Source of the DNA: Blastocystis hominis
Taxonomy: Eukaryota > Sar > Bigyra > Opalinata > Blastocystidae
DNA: 64,000 bases
Reading direction: 5' to 3'
Assembly (NCBI RefSeq): GCF_000151665.1
Contig: NW_013171818.1
Location: 134,001 to 198,000 of the forward strand
Shown: one piece after another, positions 48,429 to 57,020 of the stretch
Numbering within the stretch: position 1 is the first letter of the stretch
Layout of the letters: every line of letters starts with the position of its first letter
Translations under genes and position numbers: made by a program
Notes under the pieces: generated by a model
The model's database searches: none
Seen by the model: only the letters and a program-made list of their open reading frames with translations
What the model was told of the DNA's origin: nothing

Positions 48429-48938
48429 TTATTTACTTTGTCTTTGATATGCACGAACGTACACACCCTTCAGACACGCACCATCATCGATGAACAGATC
48501 GGACAACTCGGGAGGCACTTCATCATCCACCACCTTGAAGACCACGCGTACATAGTAGTTGGAGAAGAAGTAAACAGCACGATTCTCGGTTACCACAGGT
48601 ACGACATAAGGATAGGTTTGCTGTTCCCGTCCGAAAATATTCAGAGGCACACCGAGCAAACCGTTGGATTTCAATTGAGGCAATAGATACTCCCATTCAT
48701 CCTCGGTAAACAAGGGTGGACGAGTTTCATCCAACGTCATCTCCATGCAATCATAGTCGTGCAATATCAAACCACAGTTCACATTTGCTTGCGGAGTGCA
48801 AACACTGAAGCCGAATAGACGCTCGGAATTGATCGGATACTTGGTGTGAATGATGATGTCGGCGAGTTCGATATTCTCGTCCTCACAAGTGCGTACCAGG
48901 GAAGACCATGTGTTGTTCTCTGTTTTCTTGTACTTCAT
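48429..48938 (-). CDS. Element protein, 169 aa, possibly minor capsid
   Basis: MKYKKTENNTWSSLVRTCED, YPINSERLFGFSVCTPQANV, LGVPLNIFGREQQTYPYVVP and FFSNYYVRVVFKVVDDEVPP. Mixed alpha/beta with a Pro-rich core. Start in TAAATG context, 7 bp upstream of the next minus gene, so probably co-expressed with it. Not recognised; one of the two is the best candidate for the single-jelly-roll penton protein expected in a Polinton. Confidence 0.45.
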   Translation of the reverse strand: MKYKKTENNTWSSLVRTCEDENIELADIIIHTKYPINSERLFGFSVCTPQANVNCGLILHDYDCMEMTLDETRPPLFTEDEWEYLLPQLKSNGLLGVPLNIFGREQQTYPYVVPVVTENRAVYFFSNYYVRVVFKVVDDEVPPELSDLFIDDGACLKGVYVRAYQRQSK

Positions 48939-48990
48939 TTAGGGAAGCATCTAGGGTTAAAAGAGAAAATATAAATATATAAATATATAA

Positions 48991-49419
48991 ATGAATAGAC
49001 CTACTCACACTTTGAACCCCAACACAGGACGAGAAATTCAAATCAACGGAGTTCGCTTCTGGAACCTTCTCAAGCGTGGATACAAGTACGACGAGAAATT
49101 GAATCGCTTGTACGATACACCTTTACCACCAGATACGACGAAATATGTTCCCAAGTCGAGAATGCTTTCTCCCAGCAATCGCTCCATGATTATTGGTGGC
49201 ACAGCATACTACGAGTTACTCCATGACAACTACAGACGCGTAAAAGGACAATGGGTGAAAATGACCAAAGAAGAAGCTGAGGCATACGATAATGATCCAG
49301 ACATTAGCATTGCATTCGCTGACCCCAATTCTAGTGATTCTGATTCATCGGAATCCGAGTTCTACGACATCGATGAATTCGAGTACGATGCGGATGGTCA
49401 TGCCATTTTCCCATTCTAG
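48991..49419 (+). CDS. 142-aa protein homologous to the polymerase N-terminus
   Basis: Start in TAAATG context. LNPNTGREIQINGVRFWNLL with KRGYKYDE parallels INPETGKQIKIGGPTWKRLA with AKYYMIGD at the N-terminus of the next gene, and the later MIIGGTAYYELLHDNYRRVK parallels YLVVGSKAWNERYLEYEWDG. N-P-x-T-G-[RK]-x-I-x-I-x-G is the pattern of the small adaptor domains found in several large DNA viruses. The tail is acidic and serine-rich (NSSDSDSSESEFYDIDEFEY). It may be a free copy of the polymerase's N-terminal domain, perhaps related to priming, but there is no proof. Confidence 0.55.
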   Translation: MNRPTHTLNPNTGREIQINGVRFWNLLKRGYKYDEKLNRLYDTPLPPDTTKYVPKSRMLSPSNRSMIIGGTAYYELLHDNYRRVKGQWVKMTKEEAEAYDNDPDISIAFADPNSSDSDSSESEFYDIDEFEYDADGHAIFPF

Positions 49420-49517
49420 GGATGCCTTCGGTAGCTCAAGGAGGAAGCCAAGCTCCTAACTATTTCACTTTGGTCATACGTGTATCACCACTTAAAGATT
49501 TTGTGACCCTTATATAA

Positions 49518-52500
49518 ATGAGTTCACAACGCGTAGGATATACTATCAACCCTGAGACTGGAAAACAAATCAAAATCGGTGGACCGACCTGGAAACGATT
49601 GGCCGCCAAGTACTACATGATCGGCGATACGTTCACCGATCAGACCATTCCTGACACGAGAGCCTATCTCTCGAGAAAGGTGTTTGGATTAAATATACCC
49701 GATGAATATATCGCCTTTTTCGCACCCTCAAAACGTGGGTTGCGTAAACGTGAAGTTGAGAAACACTATGATGACAGTGATAGTTTCCCTGAGCCTCCGA
49801 AACGTCCGTCACGCAAACGAGTGCGTGATCCTGCTGGAAAGCGCAAGTATCTCGTCGTGGGAAGCAAGGCATGGAACGAGCGGTACCTCGAGTACGAGTG
49901 GGATGGGCACAAGTTCGGTGAGAAGCGACAACGTCACTTACCCGGTTACCTGAACACCGTGGAGAAGAGACGTGAAATGAGACGCAATAAGGCATATGAA
50001 CGATTCGATCGCAAGGTATCACAGGGACGATTGAGTGATGTGATCGATTCAACTCTCGGGTATGCACTCACGTATTATCACACCGTGCAAGGAGATATGT
50101 ACAAGGAATGGGTGAAAGAGAAACGAACCAAGAAGGACTTCCGTCTCAACAACGATTTTGACAACAGGTTGTGGGTTCGACTACCGGGTGAGAAGAGCGA
50201 TGAGGAAGTGGAACCGATCAACCTCATATTCGATGAGACAAATGAATTCAATGAAGTCTTGAAGAAGTACATCCTCAATGGTATGCGCGAGTACAATCAG
50301 TGCTTCATCACCATCATGGCATACAACCTCATGTGGACACATGATGGAGATCCCAAGATCCTCAACCTCACCGATGATCGATTGGGACACCTTCGCATCG
50401 TTCAACGAGATCGCATCGATGATTGGATCGAGGAGTACCTGAAGTGGTACCGAAATGCCGTAGAGGAACAAGAGACAGAGGGAAGTGGTTTTGTATACGC
50501 TGGTTGGATCGGCTTCCACATTGAGATGTTCCCACTACGTACATTCGTGGGGTACAAGCAGCACACACCGTACGTCATCGGACGCACAGCGCTCAACCCG
50601 GATTTCGATGACAACCGATGCCTGCAGCGGTGTCTCATTCTGGCCAGTGAAGGTGGGCACAAGATCGTCGCGAATTGCAAGATTGGCGATGCAACCGTGT
50701 ACAACAAGTGGTGGAAGCACCCTGAGAAGAACAAGGTATTCGGAGTGACCATTCACGAAGTAGAGGAGACGATGGGCATTCGTGACAATACACCCTTCGA
50801 TGCGAGTGAAGAGAAATTCGCCGCATTGGAGGCATTGTTGAAAGTATCGCTCAATGTATTCGAGGTCACACTCTTACCTGGGTACATCGATAAGTCGAAG
50901 GAACAATTCGATTTATTCACATGCGATGTCGTGTACAAAGGTAAGGGAACGAAGCTTCCTCTCTCCCTCTGCATCTTGAACGATCTGAATCTACCTGAGG
51001 GCACCCCAAAGCATTTCTTGTACATCAAGGACTTGAATGATTTCAAGCATCGTGTGACACGACGAAGTGATGCGAAGAATGAAAACCTTTCGAGAAACGT
51101 GAAGTGCAGGTTCTGTGACGACTTCTTCGGATCTCGCAAAGCCGTTCATGATCACGAAGTACAAGTACATCGTGAACTCGTCAATGAGAGCGATCAGTAC
51201 GATTTGTCAACCAATGAGACTCGGTTACGTTTCACCAACCAGCGATATGAAATGCCAGCACCGGTCGTCGTGTACGCTGACTTCGAGTCAGCCATTGATG
51301 ACAAGAACAAACACAAGCCAATCATGCTATCATGTCTAGCCGTGTCACGCATTCCAGCCATTGACAGCCAACTGCGAGTCTTCCATGCACCACATGAGAG
51401 TGAAGAGGATCTTCGCCCTTTCATGGACTATCTCACACAATTGCAGAGCAGAGTGAAAGAGTATCTCTTCGATGAATTACCACTCGAGAACTCTCCGAGT
51501 ATCGAGAGGGACTTTCGTGCAACAACCGTGTGTCCCTTCTGTCACAAGAAACTGGATAACGACAAAGTACGACATCATGCACATGTGACAGGTGAATACA
51601 CCACAGGGAATGGAGGGATATGCAACTTCGAAGCAGGGCAGTACATCTGCACCTGTTGTACCAAGTGCAATCTACAACTCTCATTCAACAAGAAGAACTA
51701 TCGTTTACCCGTATACTTCCACAATGGATCTCACTACGACTTCACATTCATCATGAAACTCATCGCAGCTCATTCAACCTCTAGTGACTCCTTGGATGTC
51801 ATTCCAACCACTGAAGACAAGGAGATGCAGATCGAATACAATGGTATTCAATTCAAGGACTCGTTGAAGCTCATCAGCAGTCCTCTCAGATCCATCGTCG
51901 CACAGACACTCGGAGGCAACCTCGATTTGTACGTGCACACCAAACAACAACTACGCAAGTACTGTGAATCACGAGGTAAGCAATGGAATGACGAGTACAT
52001 CGATCTGTTGACACGGAAAGAACCCATGTTTTACAGTCTCATCAAATCGTACGACACATTGAACAATACCACCATTCCTTCTCGTGAACAATGCATTGAT
52101 GATATGAAGGGAGAAATGATGCCCCAAGGCGAATATGATCACATGGTGAAACTGTGGAAGATCTTCGATATCAAGACATGGGGTGAGTACTACGAGTTGT
52201 ACAATGTACTCGATGTAACTCTCATGGCTGATGCATTCGAGCACTTCCGCGTTACCACACTGAAGGCATTCGGTGTTGATCCGATGCACTACATCACAGC
52301 ACCACAAATGGCCTATTCGCTCTTCTTAAAGGTCACAATGGAGGGCGATCATAGCGAGAGTAGCCTCATGACCCTCGCAAGGAAATGGGCTCAGTACATC
52401 ATGCGCATCAACGCGAATGAGGGACTTGAGGAGAAACAACTCGTGAAAGTGTTCTTGAACCGCATGGGTGAGTTCTATGAGAGCAAGGGAATTCGATTGA

Positions 52501-54029
52501 TGGAGACAAATGAGATCGATGACTTCATGCGTCTACTCAAAAACCTGCGAGGAGGCATCACACAGATCGTGAAAAGGCATGCCAAAGTCGACCTTGACAG
52601 CACCGCCAACAACGGAGAGCAATCATCCATCTACTACCTCGACGCCAACAACCTGTATGGTGGAGCCATGCACAGAATGATGCCTTACGAATTAGTGGGT
52701 GTACCCGAACGACGAGAAGTAATGGAAAGGATCAACCGTGATCCGAATGAATGGGTGCAATCACTCAATACGTTCGGCAAGTATGGGTTCTTCATCGAGT
52801 GCGACATCGAGGCACCAGTGGAACTCCATGATAAATTCAATGACTTACCATTCTTCCCCGTACAGAAGGCGGGTATGTACTCCGATGGAATCAAGAAGTA
52901 CGCAGCGAAGAACGACATTGTGGACAAAGTGAAAGAGGTGAATACACCGAAACTCATTTGTGATCTTGTACCTCGACGCAAATATCTCGTACACTACTCT
53001 CTGCATCAATTGGGTCTTCAACAGGGTTATCACGTCACGCACATCCACCGCATCATCCGTTTCAAACAAGCACCCTTCATCTTCGAATACGTCAACATGC
53101 TGAGTGAAAAACGAGCCAAGTCCAAGACTACTGTGGAGAAGAACCTGTATAAGCTGTTAGCAAACTCCACCTATGGAAAATTCGTGGAGACTGGACTGAA
53201 GCGAATGAAGGTGAAGTTCGCTAGCACATGGAATGAACGTGAGGCAATCATTCAGAAGCATGGATACGACATGATCGCAGGAACCACCATGTATTCCGAG
53301 AATCTGATCGGCATTAAGCTGAACACACCGGTGCGCAGAGTGGAGAAGCCATTCTTCATCGGGTTCGCCATTCTCGACATGTCCAAACACATCATCTACG
53401 ATTTCTACTACAACGTGCTCAAGACGACATTCAACAGTGTAGAGTTGTTGGGACAGGACACGGACTCACTCATCGTGCAGTTGAACGACCGTGGTAACAT
53501 CGTCCACAAAATGTGCGATATGTACAAATCATTCGACTTCTCTGAACTCGATAATACGAGCTACTTCTACGGAGAACTCGTAAAATACTACGAGCATGAA
53601 GTGGACAAGAGAAAGTTCCCTTCATTGGAATCATTCCTCAACTTCAACAAGAAGTTGCCGGGACCCATATTCAAGGATGAGCATAACGGGCATCGCATCA
53701 CTGAATTCGTGGGTCTTAGACCAAAGATGTACTGTTTGATTGACGAGAAGCATGTAGTGCATAACGCAGCGAAGGGAGTTCCTCGCAATGTGGTAATCGA
53801 TGGTGAGAGAATGAGCGTGAAGAACATCGAGCTGTACAAGCGTGTCCTCGAGGCAGAGAAGAAGGAAGATGCAGTGATCGAAGGTACTTTCAAGCGTATC
53901 AACAACCAGGCCTTCAATATCAGCACGAAGGAGCAGACCAAGACACTCATGACTTGCACGGACAACAAGAGATGGATCTTGGACGACAACATACACACAC
54001 TTGCATTCGGGCATTATAGACTGAAGTAA
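49518..54029 (+). CDS. Protein-primed family B DNA polymerase (pPolB)
   Basis: 1503 codons; replicates the element's linear genome. Order: N-terminal N-P-x-T-G-K adaptor-like domain (residues 8-30), a conserved pre-exonuclease region (NRCLQRCLILASEGGHKIVA), C2H2-like CRFCDDFFGSRKAVHDHEVQ (about 530), 3'-5' exonuclease ExoI VVVYADFESAI (about 583), CPFCHKKLDNDKVRHHAHVT (about 672), ExoII YFHNGSHYDFTFI (about 733), ExoIII YYELYNVLDVTLMADA (about 891). Polymerase motif A is YYLDANNLYGGAM (about 1039), motif B KNLYKLLANSTYGKFVE (about 1207), motif C GQDTDSLIV (about 1311). All catalytic residues are present, so the gene looks intact. Start in TAAATG context; 3' end followed by the motif TTTCACTTTGG. 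Length fits Polinton polymerases. Confidence 0.96.
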   Translation: MSSQRVGYTINPETGKQIKIGGPTWKRLAAKYYMIGDTFTDQTIPDTRAYLSRKVFGLNIPDEYIAFFAPSKRGLRKREVEKHYDDSDSFPEPPKRPSRKRVRDPAGKRKYLVVGSKAWNERYLEYEWDGHKFGEKRQRHLPGYLNTVEKRREMRRNKAYERFDRKVSQGRLSDVIDSTLGYALTYYHTVQGDMYKEWVKEKRTKKDFRLNNDFDNRLWVRLPGEKSDEEVEPINLIFDETNEFNEVLKKYILNGMREYNQCFITIMAYNLMWTHDGDPKILNLTDDRLGHLRIVQRDRIDDWIEEYLKWYRNAVEEQETEGSGFVYAGWIGFHIEMFPLRTFVGYKQHTPYVIGRTALNPDFDDNRCLQRCLILASEGGHKIVANCKIGDATVYNKWWKHPEKNKVFGVTIHEVEETMGIRDNTPFDASEEKFAALEALLKVSLNVFEVTLLPGYIDKSKEQFDLFTCDVVYKGKGTKLPLSLCILNDLNLPEGTPKHFLYIKDLNDFKHRVTRRSDAKNENLSRNVKCRFCDDFFGSRKAVHDHEVQVHRELVNESDQYDLSTNETRLRFTNQRYEMPAPVVVYADFESAIDDKNKHKPIMLSCLAVSRIPAIDSQLRVFHAPHESEEDLRPFMDYLTQLQSRVKEYLFDELPLENSPSIERDFRATTVCPFCHKKLDNDKVRHHAHVTGEYTTGNGGICNFEAGQYICTCCTKCNLQLSFNKKNYRLPVYFHNGSHYDFTFIMKLIAAHSTSSDSLDVIPTTEDKEMQIEYNGIQFKDSLKLISSPLRSIVAQTLGGNLDLYVHTKQQLRKYCESRGKQWNDEYIDLLTRKEPMFYSLIKSYDTLNNTTIPSREQCIDDMKGEMMPQGEYDHMVKLWKIFDIKTWGEYYELYNVLDVTLMADAFEHFRVTTLKAFGVDPMHYITAPQMAYSLFLKVTMEGDHSESSLMTLARKWAQYIMRINANEGLEEKQLVKVFLNRMGEFYESKGIRLMETNEIDDFMRLLKNLRGGITQIVKRHAKVDLDSTANNGEQSSIYYLDANNLYGGAMHRMMPYELVGVPERREVMERINRDPNEWVQSLNTFGKYGFFIECDIEAPVELHDKFNDLPFFPVQKAGMYSDGIKKYAAKNDIVDKVKEVNTPKLICDLVPRRKYLVHYSLHQLGLQQGYHVTHIHRIIRFKQAPFIFEYVNMLSEKRAKSKTTVEKNLYKLLANSTYGKFVETGLKRMKVKFASTWNEREAIIQKHGYDMIAGTTMYSENLIGIKLNTPVRRVEKPFFIGFAILDMSKHIIYDFYYNVLKTTFNSVELLGQDTDSLIVQLNDRGNIVHKMCDMYKSFDFSELDNTSYFYGELVKYYEHEVDKRKFPSLESFLNFNKKLPGPIFKDEHNGHRITEFVGLRPKMYCLIDEKHVVHNAAKGVPRNVVIDGERMSVKNIELYKRVLEAEKKEDAVIEGTFKRINNQAFNISTKEQTKTLMTCTDNKRWILDDNIHTLAFGHYRLK

Positions 54030-54035
54030 AGGAAG

Positions 54036-54049
54036 CAATCTTTCACTTT
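54036..54049 (+). terminator. Gene-end motif after the polymerase
   Basis: CTTTCACTTTGGAC, 10 bp after the polymerase stop codon; same motif as at 38834, 41368 and 49466. Confidence 0.45.
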
Positions 54050-54104
54050 GGACATCCATGGATACCATGGCCTACAATGGAAGTCAGGTTAACATTGCAG
54101 AAAT

Positions 54105-54350
54105 TTGCCGAAATTGGCAGCCATTGAGTTCCGCGTGTTTCTTGTTATGGACAATACGGTAGCCAGGCAGGCAATGGCAGAAAATGGTGGAAATGGGTTG
54201 CCGCGGTTATTTGGTAGGAAATGGATTTCCGCGTGTTTCACGTCGTGGCCATCGAGGTGGCCAGGCAGGCAATGGCAGGAAATGGCCGAAAATAACAAAA
54301 AACGGGTTGCCGCGGTTATTTGGTAGGAAATGGATTTTCGCGTGTTTCCC
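54105..54350. repeat. Direct repeat with CCGCGGTTATTTGG core at the right flank
   Basis: Two long units (about 54160-54250 and 54250-54348) share GCCAGGCAGGCAATGGCAG, GGGTTGCCGCGGTTATTTGG, TAGGAAATGGATTT and CGCGTGTTTC; a partial third unit precedes them. The CCGCGGTTATT word also occurs in host genes, so this looks like host sequence just outside the Polinton. Confidence 0.7.
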
Positions 54351-54405
54351 GTCATTCCCCTACTACTTACGTTGCCTCTCAAAAGAAGATCACTTCGATT
54401 AAGGA

Positions 54406-55620
54406 GTGGAAAATGAAGCGACCCCATATCAAGGAAACCATTCGAATAAATATTTGTTGAGTGAAATGAAAGAGGGTAAAGTTGAAGGTCGATGTCAATT
54501 ATTCAATCGTGGAATTTTGATTCTTGCATGGTTGATGAAAAATGGTAAACGAATAGGTGGAATAATAGAATATGAGAATGGTAAAGCATTACAAAGAGAA
54601 AACTGGGATTCGATTGTTGGAAATGATGGAGATCGGAGAATAATCGAAAATAGTAAAGAAGGATTAATCATGATAATTCGAAGTAAGTGTGAGAATGATT
54701 ATGATGATGATATGGTGATCTATCGAGGTGGATTTGATGAAGAAATGAATCGAGATGGTTATGGAATCGAATATGATATAGAAAATGATGGTAAACAGAA
54801 GATTGAAGGATATTGGTCGAAAGACAAATTGATTCGAAGAAATTGTGAATTTGATGTTGATAATAACCAAATGATCGAATATGCTGAAAACAATGATGAG
54901 AATGGTTAATATGTACAAAAGAAAACGGGATATTTGCTTGATGAAGCCAGTGGAACAGCAATTCGTGAAAGTGAATGGGAAATTGTGTTAAAAAACAAAG
55001 AAGGGATCGATTAGTATGAAGGTTGGTATGTGAATGGAATGAGTGATATTTTCGGAATGTATAGAAAAAAGAGAATCCAGTTGAAATGTTTAGTGAGCTA
55101 ATTGTGCGTATTATTGTCATATAAATTGAAATTTACAATCATTCTGAATTAAATGAAATGGATTTGAAAGTGAAAGAGATAGTAATAGGTTCAAATTGTT
55201 GTAATGATATGAAGGCATAGAATTTGAACAAATATGAATGGCTAAAATCGATCAAAATTGGCGATGCTTGTTTTAGAAAGGTAAAAAGAGTAAAAATCGA
55301 TGGACTGAATCGATTGAAAAGAATCAACATAGGAAACAATTTATCCACTCATTCTGTTAAGTCTCTATTAGATAAAGAATAAGATTATTATCACAATTGC
55401 AGAATAATCCTAACCTAACATACTATCATTCGGGCTTTTTCTACATATTGAATTGTGGATCATTGGAATTCATTCAAATGGGCGAATTCCGTCTCAGTGA
55501 TTTTGCAGGTGACTTTGTATTGAAGAATCTACCACAATTACAATCCATTCAAATTGGCACAATTGGAAAAGACTCTTAGGATTTCTATTCTAGTTCACTT
55601 GTGATCCGAGGTAAGAAATA
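54406..55620 (+). pseudogene. Decayed MORN-LRR gene copy
   Basis: Plus-strand remnants of a gene related to the MORN-LRR ORF left of the element. An open piece at 54406-54909 has MORN-like text (MKEGKVEGRCQLFNRG, GKALQRENWDSI, MNRDGYGIEYDIENDG, KQKIEGYWSKDKL); further pieces after several stops give YEGWYVNGMSDIFGMY, LKSIKIGDACFRK, RVKIDGLNRLKRINIGNN, and at 55397-55579 ILNCGSLEFIQMGEF and VLKNLPQLQSIQIGTIG, the last nearly identical to the left copy. At least six in-frame stops or frame changes. Points away from the Polinton, mirror-image to the left copy. Confidence 0.75.
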
Positions 55621-57020
55621 ACATGATATTGCGTATTTGAATGATTAGATCTTCCAAATCTACACATAATAGCAATAGGTGATTATGTATTTTGTAATTC
55701 CCCATCAACTATATTCGAATCTATTGAATGAATTCGACTGTAATGATGGATGTTGATATTTTATCATTACAGTCCATTATCTTAGGTAATATGGCATGAG
55801 TTGCAAGATCTTATGATGAATCATGCTGATGAACTATGCGTAGTATGAATGAAATCGTGTTTTTAATTGAATCTAGACCTTCCATATCAAACAACTTTTA
55901 TTTCTTAAAATGAATTTGCGAAGTATGTATGTAAAGTCACACCTGAGTATATTTGAAGACAATTGTATTTTCTATGTATAGGTGATCCAATTCTAAGCAA
56001 ATTATCTCTTCCGAACTCCTTTGTGAAAGTTCGATCCATACGCTATTTGAGTAATCCGTTTTAAACCTATTCTATTGATAGATATTTCTATACAACTTGA
56101 ATATGTAGTGAAGGATAAATGCAGAGGCATTTGTAACTCAAGCTTTGCTTTTCTCACAATGATCGTGTATTCGTATTGTTGGCTTGCTCCCCTACTTAAC
56201 ACTCTTGATCTGTTGTTTTTTTTATCACATTATACTTTACAACAATCATAATATCCTTTCGAATAATCATCTTTTACAAGGTGTCTGATAACATACATAT
56301 ATGAGAGAGTTGCACCACTATAGAATAGATTTCGTTTCCCGCCTTTTTTCTTCTTATTGCTCGAAGATAAGAATACATATTTTTTAGGGTGTGTGCGCTT
56401 AATTGCAATAGCAGCTACAAACAACACTTTCTTATGTATACCATCAAACTGTTGTGTCTCTGTATCACGTCCTGGCTATCAAATAAAAATAAAAATCAAT
56501 TGCTGTGATTCAAATTAGAGCATAAGCACTCTCGATACACTTCTATTCACCATTCTCTGCATTGCTCATTGCACATCATACAGAGCAATATAGTTCATCC
56601 ATGTAGACAAGTAATAGCAAATTTATATAATAGAAAACAATTCTATTCTTCACAAATATACTTCTTCATTCCAATTCAAGTCATAAAAACTCGAATTTCC
56701 ATCACTATACAAATATAACCTTCACAACCAATTTTGCACATATTTCAACCGTATCCTTTGACTTACTCAAAACAGTAGATCCACAACCCCAAATAAGGTA
56801 ATACAACCCTTAGACAATAAATACTAATCTCTTCAATTTCAAATACACTGCTCTCTGATTTTCATTCCCTTTCCATCTTCCATTTCATCCGTACTTCAAA
56901 TAATAGAAAAAACTCAAATTAGACCCAAATATCTGCAATTCCAGAAATCCGATCTATTTCGTCAGGACGTTTTCGTTTTTGTGATGACGTCATTGTTTTA
57001 CCCGTACGCCTCTCTTTGCA
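55621..57020. other. AT-rich intergenic region
   Basis: About 1.4 kb. The first 150 bp hold more LRR-like debris (DLPNLHIIAIGDYVF). The rest is AT-rich without a supported gene; short open frames at 56002-56202 and 56230-56427 (minus) have no family resemblance. Confidence 0.5.
56985..56992. promoter_or_regulatory. Perfect CRE (TGACGTCA) before the bZIP gene
   Basis: Palindromic cAMP-response-type element in GATGACGTCATTG, ending 28 bp before the bZIP start codon at 57021. Consensus target of many bZIP dimers, so autoregulation is plausible. Confidence 0.6.

Larger units (their letters stand above)
32290..54060. mobile_element. Integrated Polinton/Maverick-type virus-like element (minimum extent)
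   Basis: Twenty-one kilobases without introns in an intron-rich genome, carrying the full defining set: protein-primed family B DNA polymerase, retrovirus-type DDE integrase, FtsK/HerA packaging ATPase, adenain-type cysteine protease, a candidate double-jelly-roll capsid protein and several beta-rich vertex or fibre-like proteins. Genes run + (32.3-41.3 kb), - (41.4-44.8), then mixed, ending with the + polymerase. Intergenic GC-rich hairpins, TAAATG start contexts and CCAAAGTRAA motifs occur throughout and not in the host flanks. Borders are the outermost element genes; terminal inverted repeats were not established. Premature stops in one fibre-type gene suggest partial decay. Polintons are host-genome transposons of protists and animals that may form virions. 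Confidence 0.92.

Noticed and set aside
35000-54060. Element being an adenovirus or other animal virus integrant
   Set aside because: The protease, polymerase and capsid-type genes have distant parallels, but the rve integrase together with pPolB and the packaging ATPase defines a Polinton.
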